The notes under the pieces: model-generated | What the model was told of the DNA's origin: nothing | The model's input: only the letters and a program-made list of their open reading frames with translations | Database searches by the model: none | Assembly (NCBI GenBank): GCA_015492915.1 | Contig: WGED01000328.1 | Coordinates: 1-16,467, forward strand | Direction of reading: 5' to 3' | DNA: 16,467 nucleotides | Source: Cyclobacteriaceae bacterium | GTDB taxonomy: Bacteria > Bacteroidota > Bacteroidia > Cytophagales > Cyclobacteriaceae | Position numbers and translations under genes: made by a program | Part shown: one piece after another, positions 6,850-13,092 of the stretch | Position numbering within the stretch: the stretch's first letter is position 1 | Layout: each line of letters starts with the position of its first letter

Positions 6850-7956
6850 TTAATTTTTCATGGACAAGGTACCATTATTTATATAAAAGACTTTCTTTTC
6901 CAGGGTCAATTTTTCGAGAAAATGTGTCGTGCGCTCGGGTCTGGCGTCGGTAATGAAAACCTGCCCGAACTCATGGTCTTCGATCATATTGGTTAGCTTG
7001 CCAATGCGGTGGTCGTCGAGCTTGTCGAAGACGTCATCGAGCAAAAGTATGGGTTTTATGCCTTTTTTTTCATGGATCACATCAAAGTGAGCGAGCTTCA
7101 GGGCGATGATAAATGATTTTTGCTGGCCCTGTGATCCGAATTTCTTCAGCGGAAAGCCATCCATGGAAAAGATATAATCGTCGCGATGGATGCCTGCATT
7201 GGTACGCTGCAAAATAAGGTCTTTTTCCATGGATTGATGAAAAACAGATTCAAAGTCATCGGCCAGAAAAGAAGATTGGTATTCCAGATCGATGCTCTCT
7301 TTACCGTCCGTCAGGTATCGGTAGTGACGGATGATCTTTTTTAAAAATGACTTGCTGAATTGCATCCTTTCATTGCAGAGCCTTTTGCCTGTGGGCAACA
7401 AGATGCGGTCGTATGACTCGAGCATGTCACGATCAGTCCTTCCCGATTCGGCAAATTGCCTGAGCAGGGAATTACGCTGTTTGAGGGCGTGGTTGTACCT
7501 GAGCAGGTCTGCGAGGTAGTTGCGATCGAGTTGGGAGAGGATACTGTCGAAAAATTTCCTCCGCGTCTCACCACCTTCGGTTATGAGATTTTGATGATTC
7601 GGAGCCACCATCACCACGGGATACCTGCCGATGATCTCCATGGCTTTTTCTACCGGATTTTCATCAATCGTTATTTTCTTTCGTTTGCCCTGCGGTAGCG
7701 CATTGCCGACAGTATGCGTTTTGCCGTCTATGACAAACCGCCCGATTATGCTGTAAAAATCTGCCCCGTGCCTGATGCACTGCACGTCGGAGTGGTTGAA
7801 TGCACTTTTTGTCATAGAGAGAAAGTAAATAGCATCGAGGAGGTTGGTTTTGCCGCTGCCGTTGTCACCGACCAAAGCGTTGATATCTTTCGAAAAATCA
7901 ATATTGGCATCTTCATAGTTCTTGAAATTAGCCAGATAGAGATTTTTGAGATACAT
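6850..7956 (-). CDS. recF: DNA replication and repair protein RecF
   Basis: This SMC-like ATPase (368 residues) works with RecO and RecR to load RecA on gapped single-stranded DNA. The start MYLKNLYLANFKNYEDANIDF is typical. Walker A is GDNGSGKT (30-37), the ABC signature region is FGSQGQQKSF (273-282, with GSQGQQ in the place of the common GSQGQQR) and Walker B is PILLLDDVFDKLD (Asp307-Asp308). The middle, about 80-260, is the RecF-type lobe with conserved VMVAPNH and RRKFFDSILSQLD. Length fits the family (about 360-370). The gene is divergent from the dehydrogenase gene with a 116-nt intergenic region, and leads directly into the DUF721 gene. Confidence 0.97.
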   Translation of the reverse strand: MYLKNLYLANFKNYEDANIDFSKDINALVGDNGSGKTNLLDAIYFLSMTKSAFNHSDVQCIRHGADFYSIIGRFVIDGKTHTVGNALPQGKRKKITIDENPVEKAMEIIGRYPVVMVAPNHQNLITEGGETRRKFFDSILSQLDRNYLADLLRYNHALKQRNSLLRQFAESGRTDRDMLESYDRILLPTGKRLCNERMQFSKSFLKKIIRHYRYLTDGKESIDLEYQSSFLADDFESVFHQSMEKDLILQRTNAGIHRDDYIFSMDGFPLKKFGSQGQQKSFIIALKLAHFDVIHEKKGIKPILLLDDVFDKLDDHRIGKLTNMIEDHEFGQVFITDARPERTTHFLEKLTLEKKVFYINNGTLSMKN

Positions 7957-7982
7957 AAATTTCTTTGTTGGATGATTTTCCG

Positions 7983-7990
7983 TAATTTCG
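7983..7990 (+). promoter_or_regulatory. Possible -7 box for the E1-alpha gene (TAATTTCG)
   Basis: TAATTTCG differs from TAnnTTTG at one base. A TTTG at 7964-7967 lies 15 nt upstream, slightly short of the usual 17-23. The implied start near 7994 gives a leader of about 80 nt to the ATG at 8073. This leader would run through the predicted recF promoter on the other strand. The call is tentative. Confidence 0.3.
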
Positions 7991-8044
7991 CATCGCTTTT
8001 GAAAACCCTCGGCCCGGAATTGGGTTTGAATTTATAAAGCCTTG

Positions 8045-8052
8045 CAAAAATA
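8045..8052 (-). promoter_or_regulatory. Predicted recF -7 box (TATTTTTG)
   Basis: On the minus strand TATTTTTG (8052-8045) matches TAnnTTTG exactly. The nearest TTG upstream lies 24 nt away, inside the first codons of the divergent gene, just outside the usual spacing. A transcript would start near 8041 and carry a leader of about 85 nt before the recF ATG at 7956. Confidence 0.4.
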
Positions 8053-8072
8053 TAATAAATAACCAATCTCAT

Positions 8073-9104
8073 ATGGCAACAGCGAAAGAAAAGAAGGCTC
8101 CGGCTACACGGAAGAAAGCACCTTTTTCAAAAGACACATATAAATACTGGTTTGAATCCATGCTGCTGATGCGGCGGTTTGAGGAAAAAGCCGGTCAGTT
8201 ATACGGTCAGCAAAAGATAAGAGGCTTTTGCCATTTGTATATCGGTCAGGAAGCTTGTGTGGCAGGTTCAGTCACAGCACTGAAGGAAGGAGATAAATAC
8301 ATCACGGCTTACCGCGATCACGCCCATCCTTTGGCCCTGGGTACCGAACCCGGTAAGATCATGGCGGAATTGTATGGCAAGGAGACGGGCGTGTCGAAGG
8401 GCAAGGGTGGTTCTATGCATATGTTTGACAAGGAGCGGGGATTCTTCGGAGGTCACGGCATTGTGGGTGGCCAGATTCCACTTGGAGTGGGCATTGCTTT
8501 TGCAGAAAAGTATAATAAGACCGGTAATCTGTGCATCACTTACATGGGTGACGGCGCTGTGCGCCAGGGAGCATTTCACGAGTCGCTCAACCTGGCAATG
8601 CACTACAAGCTCCCGGTCATTTTTGCTATCGAAAATAACGGATATGCCATGGGCACTTCTGTGCAGCGTACTTCCAATGTGACCAACCTCTCTAAACTGG
8701 CGGATGCCTATGAGATGCCGTCCGAATCTGTGGACGCCATGAAAGTGGAGGAAGTGCACAATGCCGTGGCCAATGCGGCAAAGAGGGCCAGAAAGGGTGA
8801 CGGGCCTACATTACTTGAATTCAGAACCTATCGATATAAAGGGCACTCTATGTCGGATCCGGCAAAATACAGGACTAAGGAAGAGGTAATGGCGTACAAA
8901 AGGCGCGATCCCATAGAGCAGGTCAAGCTGTCGATTCTGGATTATAAGATTGCAACAGAAGATTATTTTCAGGAAATTGAGACAAAAACAAGGAAGATTG
9001 TCTTGGATGCCGTAGATTTTGCCGAGAAATCCGAATTTCCACCAGCTGATGAGATTTTTAAAGATGTCTATGCGCAGGAAGATTATCCGTTTGTCATGGA
9101 TTAA
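8073..9104 (+). CDS. pdhA: Pyruvate/2-oxoacid dehydrogenase E1 component, alpha subunit
   Basis: The 343-residue product is the thiamine-diphosphate-binding alpha subunit of the E1 decarboxylase in the 2-oxoacid dehydrogenase complex, probably acting on pyruvate. The ThDP motif starts with GDG at 159-161 (MGDGAVRQGAFHESLNLA) and ends with ENN at 187-189. Other conserved stretches are YIGQEACVAG, YRDHAHPLALG, GKGGSMHMFD, HGIVGGQIPLGVGIAFA and the phosphorylation-loop-like YRYKGHSMSDPAKYR. The first 20 residues are Lys/Ala-rich and poorly ordered. The E1-beta and E2 partners are not next to it: the following gene is an unrelated TPR protein. They must be encoded elsewhere, which is common in Bacteroidota. 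Substrate (pyruvate versus branched-chain oxoacid) is inferred from overall similarity. Confidence 0.93.
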   Translation: MATAKEKKAPATRKKAPFSKDTYKYWFESMLLMRRFEEKAGQLYGQQKIRGFCHLYIGQEACVAGSVTALKEGDKYITAYRDHAHPLALGTEPGKIMAELYGKETGVSKGKGGSMHMFDKERGFFGGHGIVGGQIPLGVGIAFAEKYNKTGNLCITYMGDGAVRQGAFHESLNLAMHYKLPVIFAIENNGYAMGTSVQRTSNVTNLSKLADAYEMPSESVDAMKVEEVHNAVANAAKRARKGDGPTLLEFRTYRYKGHSMSDPAKYRTKEEVMAYKRRDPIEQVKLSILDYKIATEDYFQEIETKTRKIVLDAVDFAEKSEFPPADEIFKDVYAQEDYPFVMD

Positions 9105-9136
9105 TACCGTAATTATTTTTTTAATATTTTTTCTAC

Positions 9137-9144
9137 TATTTTTG
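9137..9144 (+). promoter_or_regulatory. Predicted promoter -7 box of the TPR gene (TATTTTTG)
   Basis: TATTTTTG matches TAnnTTTG exactly and lies 19 nt before the ATG at 9164, in the T-rich 59-nt gap after the dehydrogenase gene. No TTG is present at the expected -33 distance. The implied leader is short, about 15 nt. Confidence 0.45.
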
Positions 9145-9163
9145 CATCCTGAAATTTTAAAGC

Positions 9164-9877
9164 ATGGCGAAGACAAAATATAAGAAGAAACCAAAAAAGA
9201 GTGAAGAGTTGCTCGAGAATCCGGAGGCGCTGGCGGAACAGATCAGTAAGACGGAGCAGTTTATAGAGAAGAACAAGAAGCTGGTGATGATCGTGGGTGG
9301 CGCTATCGCTCTGATCGTGGCAGCCTATTTCCTGTATGATTACTGGGTGACCAACCAGAACCAGTTGGCTCAGAGTGAGATGTTTCAGGCTGTTTATTAT
9401 TTCGAAAAAGACAGCCTTGACAAGGCTCTGAATGGTGATGGTAATAATTATGGATTTTTACAGATTATTGAAGAATATCCCGTCACCAAAGCGGCTAACC
9501 TGGCACATTATTATGCAGGAGCCATTTACCTGAAAAAGGGTGAATATATCTCGGCTGTTGATCACCTGGAAGAATTTTCCGCTAACGACCTCGTAGTCCA
9601 GGCTCGTGCATATGCATTGACAGGCGATGCTTATATGGAGATGGAAAACTATAAAGATGCGGCCGATCAATATATGAAGGCTGCGGATTACAAGCCAAAC
9701 CAGTTTACGACTCCACCATATCTGCTTAAGGCAGCAACTGCTTACGAAATGCTTGAGGATTATGAATCGGCATATGGTTGCTACAACCAAATAGTGGAGA
9801 AATATGTTAAATCAAGCGAGTATCAACTGGCACGAAAGCATAAAGCCAGGCTTGAGGCTAAAATGAATAAAGGGTAA
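9164..9877 (+). CDS. Membrane-anchored tetratricopeptide repeat protein
   Basis: The 237-residue product starts with a very basic segment (MAKTKYKKKPKK), an acidic helix, and one transmembrane helix at about 40-59 (LVMIVGGAIALIVAAYFLYDY). About 170 residues of helical repeats follow. TPR-like units are visible near ANLAHYYAGAIYLKKGEY, VQARAYALTGDAYMEMENYKDA and PPYLLKAATAYEMLEDYESA. The positive charge before the helix predicts a cytoplasmic N-terminus and a periplasmic repeat domain. The topology resembles YfgM, a SecYEG-associated periplasmic chaperone partner of Gammaproteobacteria, but that is only an analogy. The function is not known. It lies upstream of ribH, separated by a strong terminator-like hairpin. 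Confidence 0.85.
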   Translation: MAKTKYKKKPKKSEELLENPEALAEQISKTEQFIEKNKKLVMIVGGAIALIVAAYFLYDYWVTNQNQLAQSEMFQAVYYFEKDSLDKALNGDGNNYGFLQIIEEYPVTKAANLAHYYAGAIYLKKGEYISAVDHLEEFSANDLVVQARAYALTGDAYMEMENYKDAADQYMKAADYKPNQFTTPPYLLKAATAYEMLEDYESAYGCYNQIVEKYVKSSEYQLARKHKARLEAKMNKG

Positions 9878-9889
9878 AGAGAATTATAA

Positions 9890-9921
9890 AAAGCTTTTGA
9901 AAGGGATAGGGCAAAAGCTTT
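9890..9921 (+). promoter_or_regulatory. Alternative hairpin competing with the terminator before ribH
   Basis: AAAGCTTTTG (9890-9899) is the exact reverse complement of CAAAAGCTTT (9912-9921), a 10-bp stem with a 12-nt loop. Its right arm overlaps the loop and 3' arm of the terminator at 9900-9932, and its loop holds the terminator's 5' arm, so the two structures cannot form together. It could act as an antiterminator; this is inferred from geometry alone. Confidence 0.4.
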
Positions 9922-9932
9922 ATCCCTTTTTT
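9900..9932 (+). terminator. Strong intrinsic terminator between the TPR gene and ribH
   Basis: Positions 9900-9912 pair with 9917-9929 over 13 bp (two G-U pairs) around an AAAA loop. Six T follow at 9927-9932. It lies 22 nt after the TPR stop and ends 20 nt before the ribH ATG, leaving no room for a complete promoter between terminator and ribH. Confidence 0.8.
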
Positions 9933-9952
9933 AATAATAAATCAACTTTAAA

Positions 9953-10429
9953 ATGGCTACCTCAAACAAAAATCTCAGTTCTTATAGCAATAAGAATATT
10001 GGCGTCATCAGTGATAAAAGGTTTGCTATCGCCGTATCGGAATGGAATGCGGAGATCACCGAATCGCTTTATACCGGTGCAGTGCAAACGTTGATTGAGC
10101 AGGGAGCGGTAAAGGAAAATATTATCCGTAAGACAGTCCCCGGCAGCTATGAGCTTTCGCTCGGTGCTCAGTGGATGGCCAAACGGGAGGATATTGATGC
10201 GGTCATTTGCCTGGGATGTGTCATACAGGGCGAGACGCCCCACTTCGACTATATTTGCCAGGCCGTAGCCCAGGGTATTACCAGTGTAGCACTCAAGTAT
10301 GACAAACCGGTTATTTTTGGCGTGCTCACTACGCTCAACCATCAGCAGGCTCTCGACAGAGCAGGGGGAAGACACGGCAACAAGGGTGACGAAGCGGCTG
10401 CCACAGCCATTAAAATGCTGGGATTTTAA
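9953..10429 (+). CDS. ribH: 6,7-dimethyl-8-ribityllumazine synthase
   Basis: This enzyme (158 residues) condenses 5-amino-6-ribitylamino-uracil with 3,4-dihydroxy-2-butanone-4-phosphate, the penultimate step of riboflavin synthesis, usually as a cytoplasmic multimeric shell. Conserved parts are the substrate-binding aromatic in SEWNAEITESL (Trp31), VPGSYELSLGAQ (62-73), GCVIQGETPHFDYI with the catalytic His97, FGVLTTLN, and the phosphate-binding GRHGNKGDEAA (139-149). The length is normal. The start follows an A-rich leader (CTTTAAAATGG) without a Shine-Dalgarno sequence. A terminator-like hairpin ends 20 nt upstream, so expression may depend on readthrough from the TPR gene or on a promoter hidden in its end. 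The aspartate kinase gene follows after 35 nt. No FMN riboswitch is visible. Confidence 0.97.
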   Translation: MATSNKNLSSYSNKNIGVISDKRFAIAVSEWNAEITESLYTGAVQTLIEQGAVKENIIRKTVPGSYELSLGAQWMAKREDIDAVICLGCVIQGETPHFDYICQAVAQGITSVALKYDKPVIFGVLTTLNHQQALDRAGGRHGNKGDEAAATAIKMLGF

Positions 10430-10464
10430 TTTTTTGTAATTTTTTCAAAACGGTGAATCAAAGG

Positions 10465-11787
10465 ATGAAAGTATTAAAATTCGGGGGCACGTCTGTGGGA
10501 AGTCCCGAAAGAATGCGTCAGGTGGCAGATATCTCATGTTCTGTAAAAGGGGCGAAGATTATAGTGCTGTCGGCACTCTCAGGCACGACCAATGCATTAG
10601 TAAAGATCGGTGAATGCCTAACGGATAATGACTGGCAAGGAGCTCGGCAGGAAATCGAATCACTTTATAATCATTATCTGGATTTTTACAAGGGATTATT
10701 GAGTGAGGATGCATTGCGAGGTAAGGCTCTCAAAATGATCGATGAGCATTTCAACTTTATCAGATCATTAACGGATAAGTCATTTGATGAAAATCTGACC
10801 AAAGAGCTACTTGCTCAGGGTGAGCTGATGTCAACCAAGCTGTTCTCTTATTACCTCAGCGAAAAGGGTATTGACAATTGTATGTTGTCTGCCCTGGAAT
10901 TTATGGCCATTGACCAAAATGATGAGCCGGACATTGACTACATCCGTACAAACCTCACGAAACTCCTGAAGAAACATCCCGGACATGATTTGTACATCAC
11001 TCAAGGCTATATATGTTTGAATGCCAACCAGAAAATCGACAACCTCAAGCGAGGAGGCAGCGACTATACCGCCTCACTGATCGGGGCCGCCGTTGATGCA
11101 GAAATAGTGCAGATATGGACCGACATTGACGGTATGCACAACAATGACCCGCGCGTTGTGGATAAGACAAAGCCTGTGGCGAGATTGTCTTTTGATGAGG
11201 CCTCGGAGCTCGCATATTTTGGCGCTAAGATTTTACACCCGTCCTCTATTCTGCCGGCCAAGCAATTCAGTATTCCGGTTCAACTGAAAAATACGATGGA
11301 TCCGGAAGCCTTCGGTACACTGATCAGCAGCGATGAACAGACTAAAGAAGTAAAAGCCATTGCCGCCAAGGACGGCATCACAGCTATCAAAATCAAGTCG
11401 GCGAGAATGTTGCTGGCGTATGGTTTTCTCCGGAATATTTTTGAGATCTTTGAAAGATACCGCACACCGATCGACATGATCACTACCTCTGAGGTGGCTG
11501 TATCGCTGACGATTGATAACAACGCACATTTGGCAGAGATCATAGAGGAGTTACAAACTTTGGGCGAGGTGACAGTTGATGAGAATCAGACGATTATTTG
11601 TATTGTGGGCAACGAGGTGGTCAGTCAACGGGGTATCGTGAAGAAGATTTTTAATGCGTTGGAAAATATCCCTAAGCGGATGATATCCTACGGCGGCAGT
11701 AAATACAATATTTCGATTCTCACCGAAACCGCCTATAAAAAGGAAGCGCTTTCGGCCCTGAATGAGGAGTTATTTGATTTTGCATGA
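10465..11787 (+). CDS. Aspartate kinase (monofunctional, with ACT regulatory domains)
   Basis: The 440-residue product phosphorylates aspartate, the first step towards lysine, threonine, methionine and diaminopimelate. The catalytic domain starts at once with MKVLKFGGTSVG (KFGGTSVG 5-12), followed by LSALSGTTNALV, LAQGELMSTKLF, RGGSDYTA (196-203, with Lys195 where Gly is frequent) and WTDIDGMHNNDPRVV. From about 295 on there are two ACT-like regions, AIAAKDGITAIKIKS...IDMITTSEVAVSLTI and TIICIVGNEVVSQRGI...KYNISILTE, which suggest feedback control by an amino acid; which one cannot be read. There is no homoserine dehydrogenase domain, so it is not a ThrA-type fusion. A GTG at 10453 would add four residues, but the ATG at 10465 matches the family N-terminus. 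It probably shares a transcript with ribH. Confidence 0.95.
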   Translation: MKVLKFGGTSVGSPERMRQVADISCSVKGAKIIVLSALSGTTNALVKIGECLTDNDWQGARQEIESLYNHYLDFYKGLLSEDALRGKALKMIDEHFNFIRSLTDKSFDENLTKELLAQGELMSTKLFSYYLSEKGIDNCMLSALEFMAIDQNDEPDIDYIRTNLTKLLKKHPGHDLYITQGYICLNANQKIDNLKRGGSDYTASLIGAAVDAEIVQIWTDIDGMHNNDPRVVDKTKPVARLSFDEASELAYFGAKILHPSSILPAKQFSIPVQLKNTMDPEAFGTLISSDEQTKEVKAIAAKDGITAIKIKSARMLLAYGFLRNIFEIFERYRTPIDMITTSEVAVSLTIDNNAHLAEIIEELQTLGEVTVDENQTIICIVGNEVVSQRGIVKKIFNALENIPKRMISYGGSKYNISILTETAYKKEALSALNEELFDFA

Positions 11788-11873
11788 AAAAAGCCGGAAA
11801 GCTGTAGTGGGAATTTGGCAAACTGAAGCCATTTTGTTTTTCGCCTTCCTTCTACTGTCCCCCTGGCTATTTC

Positions 11874-11897
11874 ATGAAAAAAAGGACATTTTTTCAT
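11874..11897 (+). repeat. A/T-rich hairpin after the aspartate kinase gene
   Basis: ATGAAAAAA (11874-11882) and TTTTTTCAT (11889-11897) form a perfect 9-bp stem with the loop AGGACA. It lies 87 nt after the aspartate kinase stop and could be a weak terminator. The stem has only one G-C pair and no separate T run after it. Confidence 0.35.
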
Positions 11898-11932
11898 TGA
11901 CTTCATCAAAGGGAGGGCGGAATGCATGAATA

Positions 11933-11964
11933 ATTCAACCATTGAACAATAGAACATCTGAACA
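11933..11964 (+). repeat. Degenerate 8-bp tandem repeat (consensus near ATTGAACA)
   Basis: Four consecutive octamers read ATTCAACC, ATTGAACA, ATAGAACA and TCTGAACA. The period is kept while the bases drift. Similar AACAATTGAAC-like runs are, to my knowledge, scattered in noncoding DNA of several Bacteroidota. No function can be assigned. Confidence 0.5.
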
Positions 11965-11982
11965 TTCGAGTAGTGAAAGCAA

Positions 11983-11990
11983 TAAGTTTG
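11983..11990 (+). promoter_or_regulatory. Candidate promoter -7 box for the adenosine-kinase-like gene (TAAGTTTG)
   Basis: TAAGTTTG fits TAnnTTTG, with a CTG (one mismatch to TTG) 22 nt upstream at 11958-11960. The implied leader to the ATG at 12105 is about 110 nt. No better box is seen nearer to the gene. Confidence 0.35.
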
Positions 11991-12104
11991 AAGGAGTAGG
12001 AAACTTCGGACGTTTTTAGGTTGTCGAAGGCGGTTCAGGCTTAAAATACCTGTTTTCTCATGCGGAATAGCATTATATTGTCATCCAATTCAATTTATAA
12101 GCAC

Positions 12105-13082
12105 ATGAAAAAAGTCCTTGGAATCGGGAATGCCCTGGTCGATATCCTCGTTAAGATCGACGACGATACAATATTGGAAAAATACGGACTGCCAAAAGGC
12201 AGCATGCAATTAGTCGATAAGGAAAAATCCAAAGAGTTGCTCGGTGCACTTGAACAATTTGAATATGATATTGCTTCCGGAGGTTCGGCAGCCAATACCA
12301 TCAACGGGCTTGCCAATCTCGGGTTGTCGTGCGGCTACATCGGTAAGATAAAGAATGATGAATATGGGGCTGTTTTTCGTAAGGACATGACCTCCAAGGG
12401 TATCGATGCTATATTGCTTGAAGGCATACAGGACACGGGCATTGCCATTACGCTGATAACCGGGGATTCTCAGAGGACTTTCGCCACATACCTTGGTGCT
12501 GCCGTTGAGATGACGTCTGATGATATTAGTGACGAGATGTTTGATGGATATGATATTTTTCATGTGGAAGGGTATCTTGTACAAAACCACGACCTGATCG
12601 GAACAGCTATAAAAAAGGCAAAAAATCATGGTCTGCAGGTCGCTATCGACCTGGCAAGCTACAATGTAGTGGAAAGCAATCTGAAATTTCTCAAGGATCT
12701 GGTATCCAATGATGTTGATATTGTTTTTGCTAATGAAGAAGAGGCCAAAGCTTTCACGGGTAAAGAGCCTGAAGAAGCATTACATGAGATCGCCGGAATG
12801 TGCGATATTGCAGTGGTGAAGGTGGGAGCGAAAGGTTCTTTTGTGAAGTCAGGGGATAGGCAGCACTTTGTCGGCGCCATCAAAGCTGATCCTGTCGATA
12901 CCACCGGCGCGGGCGACCTCTATGCCGCCGGATTCCTCTATGGCTTGGCGACCAGTCATTCGCTCGAAAAGTGCGCACAACTCGGCAGCCTGCTCGGCGG
13001 CAGGGTCATAGAGGTGATCGGCCCGAAGATGGATGATCACATGTGGTCCGGTATCAGAAAAGAAGCCGGTAAAATCATCTGA
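12105..13082 (+). CDS. PfkB-family sugar/nucleoside kinase, adenosine-kinase-like
   Basis: The 325-residue product is a ribokinase-fold kinase. The N-terminus MKKVLGIGNALVDILVKID and the di-glycine motif GGSAANT (59-65) bind the sugar part of the substrate. The signature DTTGAGDLYAAGF near the end carries the catalytic Asp271 and the anion hole. TGIAITLI, DLASYNVVE and VFANEEEAKAFTG also fit adenosine-kinase-like PfkB proteins, which make AMP from adenosine. Substrate assignment within PfkB from sequence alone is unsure; ribokinase or another nucleoside kinase is possible. An in-frame ATG at 12060 would add 15 residues, but they resemble nothing in the family and the ATG at 12105 gives the standard start. 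It stands alone after a long spacer and converges on the antiporter gene. Confidence 0.88.
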   Translation: MKKVLGIGNALVDILVKIDDDTILEKYGLPKGSMQLVDKEKSKELLGALEQFEYDIASGGSAANTINGLANLGLSCGYIGKIKNDEYGAVFRKDMTSKGIDAILLEGIQDTGIAITLITGDSQRTFATYLGAAVEMTSDDISDEMFDGYDIFHVEGYLVQNHDLIGTAIKKAKNHGLQVAIDLASYNVVESNLKFLKDLVSNDVDIVFANEEEAKAFTGKEPEEALHEIAGMCDIAVVKVGAKGSFVKSGDRQHFVGAIKADPVDTTGAGDLYAAGFLYGLATSHSLEKCAQLGSLLGGRVIEVIGPKMDDHMWSGIRKEAGKII

Positions 13083-13092
13083 TTTCCATCAG
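13079..13092. repeat. Short palindrome holding both stop codons of a convergent gene pair
   Basis: CTGAT (13079-13083) pairs with ATCAG (13088-13092) around TTCC. The TGA stop of the kinase gene (13080-13082) and the TGA stop of the antiporter gene (13091-13089, minus) are mirror images in its arms. Only 6 nt lie between the two genes, so there is no room for a normal terminator. Its activity as a terminator is doubtful because there is no T run. Confidence 0.35.

Larger units (their letters stand above)
11788..12104 (+). other. 317-nt intergenic region without a recognisable gene
   Basis: I find no convincing coding frame here in either direction; the longest minus-strand frame overlaps the end of the aspartate kinase gene and shows no domain. 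The spacer holds an A/T hairpin (11874-11897), a degenerate 8-bp tandem repeat (11933-11964) and one TAnnTTTG box (11983-11990), each listed separately. No tRNA-like or riboswitch-like fold was recognised by eye. Confidence 0.7.

Noticed and set aside
6850..7956. Replication origin near recF
   Set aside because: No dnaA or dnaN gene and no cluster of DnaA boxes were seen around recF.
8268..8759. 163-codon antisense frame within the E1-alpha gene
   Set aside because: It is a shadow of a strongly conserved gene, His/Arg-rich without domain features.
9878..9952. FMN riboswitch before ribH
   Set aside because: The 75-nt gap is too short for the roughly 120-nt aptamer and none of its conserved sequence blocks is seen.
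12060..12104. Upstream ATG start for the adenosine-kinase-like gene
   Set aside because: The added 15 residues do not match the family and the ATG at 12105 starts exactly at the conserved N-terminus.
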